Below are positions 1 through 10,020 of a DNA stretch of 64,000 nucleotides, piece by piece (position 1 is the first letter of the stretch; every line of letters starts with the position of its first letter). This DNA is from Diospyros lotus. Its lineage: Eukaryota; Streptophyta; Magnoliopsida; Ericales; Ebenaceae. The stretch spans positions 24,273,307-24,337,306 of the forward strand of contig NC_068343.1 of the NCBI RefSeq assembly GCF_014633365.1, read 5' to 3'. The notes beneath the pieces were generated by a model. It did no database searches, was not told the DNA's origin, and saw only the letters and a list, made by a program, of their open reading frames with translations. Position numbers and translations under genes: made by a program.

Positions 1-153
1 TACTGATACACTGCCATTTCTTTACCCTCTTACTAACTCAAGCGTTAGAGTGCTTGCAAGTGCTAGCCGCCCTCCGAACGGACCTATCGCCTGAGCCTGC
101 TCCCTACCGTTGCAATCATGTCTCCCACTGCCCTCTTTGGTTAAGAAGGAACA
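1..153 (+). repeat. Tat/Retand-like LTR, 3' end (left LTR of outermost element)
   Basis: This segment aligns by eye with 18267-18420 over its whole length: the same blocks of 'actgatacact', 'gagcgtt-gagtgcttg' and 'aaggaac' recur in order. The 'gcgtTGGAGTGCTTG' type of motif is common in the U5 part of Tat-lineage Ty3/gypsy LTRs. The LTR begins outside the window. Ends near ...GGAACA at 153. No convincing tRNA primer-binding site follows it, so the element is assigned from the LTR pair only. Confidence 0.6.
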
Positions 154-755
154 CGAGGTATTCTGAAATTTCATATTTTACTAAATATTCAAATACAAGC
201 ATTGGCAGGAACGCTGGACCTTGAGTCTACCTTGGTTCGATCCCAAAGTCATGCCTTGTAGCAAACAGGAACGTCGATCCTCGAGTTTACCTCGGTCCGA
301 TCCCAAAGTAATGCTTTGTAGCAAACAAACACGCCAGGCCTCGGGCCAGCCTCGACCCTCCTTTAAACTATGCTCGGGATCCAGACCGATATGATCAGTT
401 CACCCCTCGCGGACCTTGGGCACAACCTCATCATTGCTCTAGGCGCCTCAAGCCTACCTCAGCCCTATCGAGCCATGCCTTGTATTAGACAGGCACACAA
501 GGCCTCGAGCTAGCCTTGGCTCTCATTTAAACTGTGTTCTGGATCCAGATCGACACCGTCAGTCCACCCCGCGCGGACCTCGGGCATAACCCCGTCATAA
601 CTCTAGGCGCCTCGAGTGTGCTTTGACCCTATTGAGCCACGCCTTGTATTAAACAAGCACATAGGGCCTCAAGCCAGCCTCAATCCTCTTTTAACCAGTG
701 CTCGGGATCCAGACCAACATGGTCAGTTTGCCCCGTGCGGACCTCGAGCACACCC
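154..755 (+). repeat. Internal tandem-repeat block of the Tat/Retand-like element (left part)
   Basis: GC-richer sequence than its surroundings. It starts with about two units of a 60-bp repeat ('gatcccaaagt-atgccttgtagcaaacag', 210-335), followed by about 2.5 units of a roughly 165-bp repeat. The starts of 'cctcgggccagcctcgaccctc' and its variants lie at about 336, 503 and 666. The block resumes at 12557 after the inserted elements. Amplified tandem repeats in the 3' non-coding part are described for Retand elements; placement here is inference. Confidence 0.65.
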
Positions 756-2197
756 TGATAGGGCTTAATTGTATATATATTTTTATCTATTTTTTATCTT
801 AATTTTGTGTTAATTTTCCTACATAAATGTGTGTTTATATGAATTTTATATTATTTTAATCTCTTTTTGTAGGAACTTGGCAAAGAAAATTAATTTGAAG
901 ATTTGGACGTAAAAAGAAAAAAAATATATTATAAAGTTAATTTTAAAATTAAATCAAAATTAATATTATAATATAAAATAAATAAATATTTTAAATAATT
1001 AATATTATAATATAATTAAAATTATTATATTTAATAGTATATTAAATATTATATATATTATTTTATATATTATAATAAAATAACTATTATATATATATAT
1101 ATATATATGTTAATCGACAGTGAGACGTGAATGTGGAGATTAGGGCTCCATGTATATATTTATATTATTATAATATTTAAAGGGGCTAGATTTTTTGGAT
1201 GGCTTGGGGGCGCCCAGCGCTTCATATATATACATAATAATAAGATATTATGGAAGAGGGCATATGGAATTAAGGGGAGGCTTTCTGCAGCACACAGTGA
1301 CAATTGATAGGGCTTCTGAATGCGGCCCGCAAAAGGCAAAATTGGAGATTTGGAACAGAAGAGAGGAAGCGGCCGAGCACTGGAGGTGCGCATAGTGACG
1401 AAGAAATTGAAGCCGCGGACACACAGAAGAATTGAGCGCAGCCGTTTCAGATCTGGGACAGGGAGCCTCTCTTTGTTTCATTTATTTAATTTCTGTTTTA
1501 TTTTTATTTTAATAATGTCTAGTTAATTTATTTTAACTAGGGTTTGGATAGATTTTAATTCTGGAATTATGTAAGTATTTGTTTGGTTCGATTCAAAATC
1601 GATTATTATTTGCGTGAGGAATTTATATTGTTGCGTTTAATGTTTTAAAAGATTGGCCACCTTTTAATGATTCAATGATTTATGTATGACTGACTAAAAG
1701 ATTGTTATAAATTAGATCCATAGGCAATATAAATCACATGTTTGACTATGAGATCGAAAGATGATAGCTCATGTATGAGAATCGAGGAAGCTTAGTGAGT
1801 CAAATCCCCTTCCGAGATTAAAGATTTCCAAAGAACTTAATGCTTATTTATTTCGTTGATATCTGTTCAGAAATCTGACAGTAAAATTGAATTAATAAAG
1901 GATTAATATGACTTGAAAAAACTTATTAATTAATTGACGGAAATCCACCATCACATGTAAATAATTATAAAATACTGTAAGGGTATTTGTGGTTTTGAAT
2001 CGGCTTGAATAAATAATTACATGACCCAGATTAAATGAAATCTAAACCCTAGTGCATTTATTAATTAATTTTTCTCACAAAGAATTCAGTTTTTCATTTA
2101 TTTTTATTTTTATTCATCAGATTAATTAATTAGTTCAACTTAGGTTAAGTTAAAATTGTTTTGGTATTGTGATCTAGTCCTCATGGGATCGACATCT
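756..2197 (+). mobile_element. Athila-type solo LTR, left part (split by insertion)
   Basis: The LTR starts TGATAGGGCTTAATTG at 756 inside the 165-bp repeat. It is interrupted at 2197/12481 by the Tekay-like element and ends ...CACACATCA at 12556. Total length without the insertion is about 1.51 kb, matching the 1524-bp solo LTR at 31323-32846, which in reverse complement also starts TGATA and ends with a comparable 'tcntgggancgatct' stretch typical of Athila/Tat LTR ends. TSD: CACCC on the left versus GCCTC on the right, so not convincing. No coding region is seen; 960-1110 is extremely AT-rich. Confidence 0.6.
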
Positions 2198-4640
2198 TGT
2201 AACACCCCGCCCTATACAGGCGTGTCACTATAAGGAAATTCCTGGGGTTTTTTTTTTAAAAGGTCTGATACTTGCGACGCCTGTGAGTACAATCTTCACA
2301 TGCAGATGAAACACTCGTCGTAAAACTACAGCCGGCACTCGCGATGATCTTAAGAACAGTCTCCACATGCAGATAATATACCCCGAGAATTCCAGTCTTA
2401 CTCGTTTAGTTAACAATAACAAATCTTAACCGAACGAGACAATATAAACACAGCGGAATACTTAATTAATCAAAATGACGTGGCCTACCACGTGTTACAC
2501 ACCAAAATGTTCCCATACCGTCATATGTATACAACATCAATACTAATTATTACAACATCGTCAAGTGATATATAACATCAATACTTCTAAAATAATATAA
2601 CAACAACAACTATCAAACAAACACCACTGGCTCATCTGTCATGTCCTCGACCTCGCTGTAGTCCCTGACTGGAACGTTGAATGTTCCAGGGGCATAACCC
2701 ATGTTAGATGATAAACCATCTAAGTGAAGGTATGAAACAATTATACAATGCATGAAAGACACACGAGCATGGCATACTATACGACAACATGCAAGACACG
2801 TCTAACTCGAGATATCACCTTGACATACTTAATCCCTCGAATGTCCCACTGTGGCACACATTCACCTGGTCCAACGTTAATCCCTCGACTGCACCGTCGT
2901 GACACCCGTTTACCTGGTTTAACATTATTCCCTCGAGTGTCCTAGTGAGACACCCGTTCACCTGGATTAACATTGTCCCAATCTCAAGTAGACCCCATAC
3001 GGACCCAACGATGCAATTAAACTTGACCCCAAATGATATGAAAATTTACACGCCATGCACCAACATTTTAAAATAAAACAGTGAATGCAATGTAGCAAAT
3101 ATTGACACAATGATCATAAGCAAAGCCTTGTAAAACAATCTATGTCTAGGAGGGTATAACCGCTCACCAGAACCCACCACAAGCACCTAAAAACACTTCC
3201 AAGACAAGGAAAAGTTGGAATCAAACCACTCACCTTAATTCGGAAAAGTCCAGATTTTGCCTCGAAAAACGTGCCACACCTCAAAAATTGTGTAATTCTT
3301 CTTCCAATGACCCAATTGATTCCTATTTCACCATTTAAGACATTTGGAATCAATATTTCTATTTTTCCACAATTTCTCTATTTTTATTTATTTTTCAAAC
3401 ATTTTTATCTTCGGAAATTCATTAAAAATACCTAACATCAATTTTCACAAAATATTTTTCCATGATAATTCTTAAAATAATTTTACCTAAATTCTGAAAT
3501 TAAAAACAAAGAAAAAACATACCTCACGCGCCCTCACGCGCCACCCAGAGGTCCCGCGAGTGGCTGCCACGCGCCGCCGCACAGTCTTCTTCTCCGATTC
3601 CGGCGACGTCCAATGCCCTAAATTTTTATAGGGGCTTGTAGAGCTCTTCAAGGAGACCTCAATGGTGCCCTTGTTCGTCGGAAAGAGTGGCCAGAAGTAG
3701 GATTAAAAGCGAGTTGCAGGTCGTGGCGGCGGCGATTCGTTTTTCCGGCCAAGCTTCTAAAACCCCTCTATTTCTACACCAATCGATCCCAAATGCTCCA
3801 GAAATGATCCTCTAAATCCAAGGAACAAAAGCCCCTTATCCCTCAAGCTTGATTCAAGCAAAAACACAAGAAATTTGAGCGATTTCGTTTTTGAAACCCT
3901 CGACCGAAAACCTCCTTTTATACTCGTTTTTGACCCGATTCCCTACCATATCCGGCTCGTTCTTATCCCTTAAACCCAAATCCAACCTCTAAACCAATCG
4001 AGAAACCCTAGAACGCGAGCCTAAGCCCTCGAAAGATTCGGCCAAATCGAAAATCTCTTCCGCCATTAAAATCGGTCACCTCAATGCTTTTTCCAGCCAA
4101 TGGTGAGCCCCTACAGCTTCATCATCGCCTAAAGCTAGCCTAGCACCTCCCAGGCGACCTTCCCGACGTCCAGAGGCGGCTGGCCGGCGACCCATGTGCG
4201 GAGGTCGCGTTCACACCTTGGAAATTTTGGAATTTTGCAGTTTAGCCCCTAGTTAATTTTTAATTGCATTTTCTCCTAACCCTAAACACCCTTGAACTAT
4301 CCAACACTTTCAAAATAGCCCTCAAGTTCTATATTTTCTATTTCCCTTTGGAATTTCTAAAAAAATCGTTAATTCGACCTTCCTCTGATACTTTACAAAA
4401 TCTACACTTTTGCCCGTACGCCCTTATTTGTGTACTTTTGATTTCAAACCTTTGAAAATCCCTTGATTGTGTCTAGTATTGCTTATTTGAACCATTTTGA
4501 CCTTCGTTGACCTACTTGACACAGTCCCTCGCCTTCTGTTTATGTTTTGCATATTGCACTTAGGCCCGAAACTATTGTAAATTCCATTTTAATCCCATAA
4601 CTTCCAAAACTCCTCTTAATATTTAATACTGGGTATTACA
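2198..4640 (-). repeat. 3' LTR of the Tekay-like element
   Basis: 2443 bp. Minus-sense TATA box (TATAAAAGG, complement of 3914-3922) is followed downstream by a GC-rich leader (about 3525-3760). Toward the LTR 3' end are three 48-bp tandem units (starts 2829, 2877, 2925), a perfect-stem hairpin at 2704-2723 (TTAGATG...CATCTAA) and a near palindrome at 2669-2690 (CTGGAAC...GTTCCAG). Confidence 0.95.
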
Positions 4641-4655
4641 TCTTCCCCCTCTAAA
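4641..4655 (-). other. Polypurine tract of the Tekay-like element
   Basis: On the minus strand a purine run ending AGAGGGGGAAGA directly precedes the TGTAATACCC start of the 3' LTR. It is the expected plus-strand primer. Just upstream in element sense, 4661-4676 holds a palindromic 'atttcgaggacgaaat' segment often seen at this place in Tekay/Del elements. Confidence 0.85.
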
Positions 4656-4678
4656 AAGAAATTTCGTCCTCGAAATTA

Positions 4679-5185
4679 CTAATTTACAATATTAAATAAA
4701 TGAGGATAAGAAATCTTCATCTCTTCTTCGCGTTCCCAAGTTGCCTCTTCTTTGTCATGGTTGCCCCATAGTACCTTTACTAAGGGAATAACTTTGTTTC
4801 TTAAGACCTGATCCCTTTGATCTAGGATTTGAACTGGTTCCTCAGGGTACGTTAGATCATTTTGTATCTCAATGGTCTCATTCCGAAGTACTTGCGTAGG
4901 GTCTGGCTCATGTCTTCGTAGTTGAGACACGTGAAACACGTTGTGGATGTTTGATAATGCCACAGGTAAAGCTAGTCTATAAGCCACTAATCCAATTTTC
5001 TCCAAAATTTCATAGGGTCCTATGTATCTTGGGCTTAATTTCCCTTTCCTTCTTCCTCGAATCACTGATTTAAATGGAGAGACTTTCAAGTATACCTTGT
5101 CACCGACCGAAAATTCCAGGTTTTGCCTTCGTTGATCAGCGTATGATTTCTGACGACTTTGACTTGTCCTCATTTTCTCTTGTAT
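4679..5185 (-). pseudogene. Integrase C-terminal part with chromodomain-like tail (Tekay-like)
   Basis: Continues the gag-pol frame after a TAA stop at 5186-5188. The protein shows the post-core integrase region (FSVGDKVYLKVSPFK, then GPYEIL) and ends with VLWGNHDKEEATWEREEEM...YPHLF, the pattern of the short chromodomain-like ends of Tekay/Del polyproteins, which are thought to guide integration to heterochromatin. The ORF ends at TAG 4679-4681. The TAA upstream is explained by a C-to-T change in a glutamine codon. Confidence 0.85.
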
Positions 5186-5509
5186 TTACTTGATCTTCTC
5201 AGTAGTGGTTTGAACAATCTCGGGTCCAATTAATCCTACTTCTCCAGTTTCTACCCAGCAGAGTGGTGTTCTGCATTTTCGCCCATATAATGCCTCGTAG
5301 GGAGCCATTCCAATGCTGCTGTGGTGCCCGTTGTTGTAGGCAAATTCCACCAACGGTAGGTGTTTCTCCCAACTTCCGGAGAATTCCAAAATGCATGCCC
5401 TCAACATGTCTTCGAGCGTTTGAATTGTCCGCTCAGACTGTCCATCAGTCTGAGGGTGATAAGCTGTGCTGTGCTTCAACTGTGTTCCCATACACTTGTG
5501 GAAACTTTC
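5186..5509 (-). pseudogene. Integrase catalytic core, second half (Tekay-like)
   Basis: Contains the catalytic glutamate context HPQTDGQSERTIQTLEDMLR and the following VEFAYNNGHHSSIGMAPYEALYGR segment. It is in frame with the preceding fragment but separated by a TGA at 5510-5512, in a place where related proteins have tryptophan (TGG to TGA). With the first half it supplies the D,D,E core. Confidence 0.85.
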
Positions 5510-5989
5510 TCAAAATCTTAACGTAAATCGTGGGTCTCGATCTGACACTATACTTGCAGGTATTCCATGCAATCGTACTATTTCCTCAATGTACAGCTGA
5601 GCCAGAGCGTGAGTCGGTTGCCCTATCTTAATAGGTAAGAAATGTGCCGACTTGGTCAGTCGATCCACTATTACCCAAATAGCATCGTTTCCTTTGGGAC
5701 TTCGAGGTAGATTGGTTACAAAATCCATAGTGACGTGATCCCATTTCCACTCGGGAATGTCCAATGGTTGTAACTTTCCTCCCGGACGCTGATGCTCAAT
5801 TTTGATACGTTGACATGTATCACATTGTGCCACGTACCGTGCCACGTCCTTTTTCATTCCTGGCCACCAATAAATTTCCCTAAGATCCTTATACATTTTT
5901 GTAGATCCTGGATGTACTGTGTATCTTGCCCGATGAGCTTCTCCCAAGATAACTTGTCTTAGACCTTGATTCCTTGGCACGTATGTTCT
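5510..5989 (-). pseudogene. Integrase zinc-binding domain and start of catalytic core (Tekay-like)
   Basis: HHCC domain: EAHRARYTVHPGSTKMYKDL, then CDTCQR. The first two catalytic aspartates are in WDHVTMDFVTNLPRS and SIVSDRDPRF. Same frame as RT-RNase H but separated by a TGA at 5990-5992. Integrase inserts the cDNA into the host genome; this copy cannot make it as one chain. Confidence 0.87.
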
Positions 5990-7282
5990 TCATTGAAATC
6001 GAAGTATACCGTTACGGTAACTGAATTCAAGTGCCTTAACTTGACCGTTCTCGTCTATCCACTGACTTCTTCTTGTGTCTGTTTGAAGAGCTGATCTGAT
6101 TTGATTTACCACATCAGATTGAATTGTCAGATTTGCCAAATATCCCTTGTTTGGTTTAGGCTTAACACTTACTGTCAGGTGGCTAAATTCCTCGATCATC
6201 ATGTTAGCCACAATCTCGAAACTTCTTCGGCTAAAAGCGTCTGCAACTATGTTCGCCTTTCCTGGATGATAAGAAATGATACAATCATAATCTTTTAAAT
6301 ATTCCATCCATCTTCTTTGTCTCATGTTTAACTCATTCTGAGAAAATATGTACTTCAAACTCTTATGATCCGTAAAAATCTCAAATTGTACCCCGTAGAG
6401 ATAATGTCTCCACAACTTCAAAGCATATATTATAGCTGCTAATTCCAAGTCATGAGTTGGGTAGTTCTGCTCATGTCTTTTCAGTTGCCGAGATCCGTAA
6501 GCGATTACTTTCTCATCTTGAATTAGAACACATCCCAACCCTATTCCCGAAGCATCACTATACACCACAAAGTTTCCTGACTCCGTTGGCATTACTAAAA
6601 TCGGTGTCGTAGTTAATCGTGCCTTAAGTTCTTGAAAACTTTGTTCACATTTATCATCCCATTCAAATTTGACTTCTTTCTGTGTTAATCGAGTAAGTGG
6701 AGCAGATATCTTTGAAAATCCTTCTACAAATCTTCTGTAGTATCCTGCTAGTCCAAGAAAACTTCGGATTTCCCCAATGGTCTTAGGTGCTTGCCACTTT
6801 TGAACCGCTTCTATCTTTGCTGGATTGACAGCTATACCGTCTGCAGAAATTATATGTCCAAGAAATGCTACTCGAGTAAGCCAAAATTCACACTTCGAGA
6901 ACTTGCCGTACAACTTATGGTCCTTTAAAGTCTGCAAGACTATCCTTAAATATTCTTCGTGATCACTCTCACTTGCAGAGTATATCAAAATGTCATCTAT
7001 GAACACTATTACAAACTTGTCCAGGTAAGGTCTAAAAGTTCGGTTCATTAAATCCATAAATGCGGCAGGTGCATTGGTCAATCCAAACGGCATCACTAGA
7101 TATTCGTAGTGACCATACCGTGACCGAAATGCAGTCTTGGGTACATCTTCCGGCTTGATCTTCATTTGATAGTACCCTGACCGAAGATCTATCTTAGAAA
7201 ATACTCTAGCTCCTTGAAGTTGGTCAAACAACTCTTCAATCCTAGGCAACGGGTACTTATTCTTTATGGTTACCTTGTTTAA
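5990..7282 (-). pseudogene. Reverse transcriptase and RNase H (Tekay-like)
   Basis: RT motifs in order: [40 protein letters not shown], catalytic FIDDILIYS, then LGHIIS and the [11 protein letters not shown] connection. RNase H follows with [26 protein letters not shown] and [10 protein letters not shown]. It runs about 430 codons to the TGA at 5990. Its upstream link to protease is broken by TAG at 7283-7285, within the DYR-LNKV motif. The catalytic residues are all visible. Confidence 0.9.
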
Positions 7283-8389
7283 CTATCGGTAGTCAGTACA
7301 CATACGTAAGGTACCATCTTTCTTTTTCACGAACAATATCGGAGCTCCCCAGGGTGACACACTTGGTCTGATAAATCCTTTGTCGGTCAAGTCCTGTAAT
7401 TGCTCCTTCAATTCCCTCATCTCAGCTGGGGCCATCTTGTACGGAGGTATGGATATTGGTTGTGTACCTGGTATAAGATCTATCGAAAATTCAATTTCTC
7501 TTTGGGGAGGTAATCCTGGTAATTCCTCGAGAAATACCTCAGGATACTCATTCACGACTCTCACTGATTCCAACTCGAGACTTTTCTTTCCTGATTCGGG
7601 TTTGGCTGATTGCAACATGTGCAAAGTCATGCCATTTTCTCTCTTAATCTTCCTACTTTGACCCTGGAACACAATCCATTCCCCGTTAAGCTTGGGTAAG
7701 CTCATGGTCTTACTCTTACAATCTATTTTAGCCTCATGTAGCGATAGGAAATCCATACCGATAATTATGTCGAAATCTTGAATGTCTAATACCACTAAAT
7801 TAATCTTGAAACTTTCCGATCCCATACTAAAAATACACTCGCGGCACCCTACCGCAGTTCTTAGAGTTGAACCCATAGGAGTGGCTATTACCATTTGATA
7901 ACCCAATTCCCTAGGTTCTAACTTTAAACCTTCTAATGATGCATGCGACACGAATGAATGCGTAGCACCTGGATCTATTAAAGCATGAGCTGGAATATTC
8001 GAAAAGAATAGTGTACCTTTAATAACTGCAGGATCGGCCTCAGTGTCCTCACAAGTCAGATTGTACACTCGGCCTGGACGAACATTTTGTGTACTCCCAC
8101 TCGGTGGTTCCATCTTCTGCCTTTTTGAGCAATCACGCGAGATATGCCCTGGTTGACCACAATTATAACACACCACCTTTCCCTGATTCCCAACTTGGGG
8201 CGTTGCTTTGGTCTTTGGGCAATTTCTCCTGATGTGACCTTCTTCGCCGCATCCATAGCACCGCAAGACACATCTCTTCCCAGGGTGTTTTCTCTTACAT
8301 CGAGGACACTTCCCGTCATCCCTTGGTTGAGTTGTCGGACTGCCTGGTTTACCGCTCTTGCTTCCTTCCTCTGTCTTGATGATCTTGGC
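7283..8389 (-). pseudogene. Gag zinc knuckles, aspartic protease and start of RT (Tekay-like)
   Basis: Open from the stop at 8390 to TAG 7283. It opens with a C-x2-C pair (CPRC), then two CCHC knuckles ([14 protein letters not shown] and [14 protein letters not shown]). The protease has [13 protein letters not shown], where P replaces the usual S or T after the catalytic Asp, a variant common in plant gypsy elements, and [10 protein letters not shown]. The linker and the first RT motifs follow ([18 protein letters not shown], then [20 protein letters not shown]). Confidence 0.88.
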
Positions 8390-9172
8390 TCATGTCAGAT
8401 TTCTCTCAATGGTCAAAGCTCGGTGCAATGCTTCTTTGTAAGTTTGAATGTCCCATCCACTTAAAACTTGCTGGAGATGTTCTTGTAGTCCTGAAACAAA
8501 CTTTTGTGCCTTCTGACTCTCGTCAGTCTCGTACATGGGCACGTACTTAATCAGTTGAATGAACCGATTATCGTATTGACTCACAGACATCTCTCCCGTC
8601 TGCTTGAGCCTCATAAACTCCCAAATTCTTTCTTCCTTCCAACTCTTGGAAAAATACTTGGCGTTAAACTCCTCCTTGAATCCCGCCCAAGTATACATTA
8701 GTGCATCCTCATTCTCAGCTTCACGCTCCTGTTGAGACCTTATTAATGATTTCTCGGTAGACTGCCACCACCGACCTGCTTCTTCTTCTAGCATGTAGGT
8801 TGCACACCTCACCTTCTCCTCTTCATTGCATTGGAGATGTTGAAGTAGTTTCTCGGTCTGCTCCAGCCAATACTCGGCTGAGCTAGGATCATCTCCAGTC
8901 CTTCCTTTGAACACAGGGGGTCTCAAATGTCGGTATCGCTCCAAAGCTATGGTCGTGTGCCGCGTAGGCTCCTCTCGACTCACGTATATCAGCATATTTT
9001 CTAAAAATCGCTCCATTCGCTCAAATCGGTCCTCACTGGAGCTCGATTCCCCGACGTATCTTCTGTTCCCTCCTGAGTGATTCCTGCGATCATCCTGATC
9101 TTCGAGATTATTTCCTTCTCTTCTTCCACTTCCGTCATGAGCTGCGTCCCGTAGCCTTCGTGTATTCACCAT
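8390..9172 (-). CDS. Gag capsid region (Tekay-like)
   Basis: The start chosen is ATG at 9172 (MVNTRRLRDAAHDG), the usual N-terminal style for Tekay/Del gag, although the frame is open further upstream. 260 residues. Retrotrans_gag core: YWLEQTEKLLQHLQCNEEEK, ATYMLEEEAGRWW, FKEEFNAKYF, FMRLKQTGEMSV, FVSGLQEHLQ. It stops at TGA 8390-8392; the same frame continues straight into the zinc knuckles, so this is a nonsense-truncated polyprotein, not a natural end. Gag forms the cytoplasmic particle. Confidence 0.88.
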   Translation of the reverse strand: MVNTRRLRDAAHDGSGRREGNNLEDQDDRRNHSGGNRRYVGESSSSEDRFERMERFLENMLIYVSREEPTRHTTIALERYRHLRPPVFKGRTGDDPSSAEYWLEQTEKLLQHLQCNEEEKVRCATYMLEEEAGRWWQSTEKSLIRSQQEREAENEDALMYTWAGFKEEFNAKYFSKSWKEERIWEFMRLKQTGEMSVSQYDNRFIQLIKYVPMYETDESQKAQKFVSGLQEHLQQVLSGWDIQTYKEALHRALTIERNLT

Positions 9173-9364
9173 CTGAAGTGAATCACGGAAATAAATTATA
9201 CTCAAGACAAGATTGTTTCTACACAAAGGGGACAGTTTTATTTCTTTATAATATCCCACAAAACAGAACAACTTAGTACAACCGAAAAGGAGAATAGACA
9301 TAACATCTTATTTTATCTTATATTTACATATCGCTTCATCCAACAGCTATCTCTTCGGCCCTGC
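9173..9364 (-). other. Spacer between the extra ORF and gag
   Basis: About 190 bp of AT-rich leader. The gag frame is open through it without homology to gag, so it is probably untranslated. Confidence 0.4.
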
Positions 9365-9847
9365 TCAGTAGTTCTTCGGCCTCCAGATCCATGACTCCTT
9401 GTGGTCCCCGTCACTGTCGGATGCTACCGGGGGTCCTTCGTCATCATCTTGAACTTCCTGAGATTCCTCATCTGATTCCTCATCAGAGCTAATATCTATG
9501 ACCTCATTCGCGAGATTTGCAGCAATCTCTGCCTGTTCCTCCTCATCCATAACGTCCCCGAGTAGATCCTGATGTTCGTTCCGCATTCTTGCGCAGAATT
9601 CACGTAGAGAGTCGTCTTCCCAGTCCTGCCACAACCATTGCGCAAAAGTCTTCCATTCCCCCTCCAGCTGATCAATAAGAAAATCGATCTGAAACTCTGA
9701 TAAATCTACCATCTGTCGGTAACTAGGGGGCACATCATCAATAATTTCCTCCATTGCAAGCAGAAACACATTCATGTCCTCATTTTGCGGGTTTCCTCGA
9801 GCTTCGATCCTATTTGTCCAATGCGACAGCAGCACTTGGTCCACCAT
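9365..9847 (-). CDS. Extra acidic ORF between primer-binding site and gag
   Basis: 160 residues, uninterrupted, sense of the element, starting about 150 bp after the PBS and ending about 190 bp before the gag ATG. I do not recognise a family. The N-terminal two-thirds looks like a folded helical domain rich in W, F and L (FQIDFLIDQLEGEWKTFAQW, then LWQDWEDDSLREFCARMRNE). The last third is disordered and very acidic (DISSDEESDEESQEVQDDDE). The sequence VIDISSDEESDEE at about residues 116-128 fits a SUMO-interacting motif: hydrophobic VIDI followed by serine and acidic residues. Most Tekay elements have no ORF here. It could be a truncated gag duplicate or a captured host fragment; no function is known. 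Confidence 0.6.
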   Translation of the reverse strand: MVDQVLLSHWTNRIEARGNPQNEDMNVFLLAMEEIIDDVPPSYRQMVDLSEFQIDFLIDQLEGEWKTFAQWLWQDWEDDSLREFCARMRNEHQDLLGDVMDEEEQAEIAANLANEVIDISSDEESDEESQEVQDDDEGPPVASDSDGDHKESWIWRPKNY

Positions 9848-10000
9848 TGCTTACTAACAACACACATAGATTTTCTTAGAAATTTCGAACAAGTGTCTCC
9901 TAAAGTTCTCTTATAATACCTAGAATCCATAACCTTATTCTAAGTTTTCAAGTCTAGCCGTGCTAAATTCAATAACCTAGCCTAACCATCCTAGGGTTTT

Positions 10001-10018
10001 AACTGGGCTCTAATACCA
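10001..10018 (-). other. Primer-binding site, initiator tRNA-Met type (Tekay-like)
   Basis: The minus strand reads TGGTATTAGAGCCCAGTT two bases after the 5' LTR end. The canonical iMet PBS begins TGGTATCAGAGC, so this has one mismatch in the first 12 bases and further changes after. It fixes the element's orientation. Confidence 0.9.
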
Positions 10019-10020
10019 AT

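Noticed and set aside
7943..7990. DPG instead of DTG/DSG in the Tekay protease as a disabling mutation
   Set aside because: DPGAT is frequent in plant gypsy proteases, so it is not evidence of damage.
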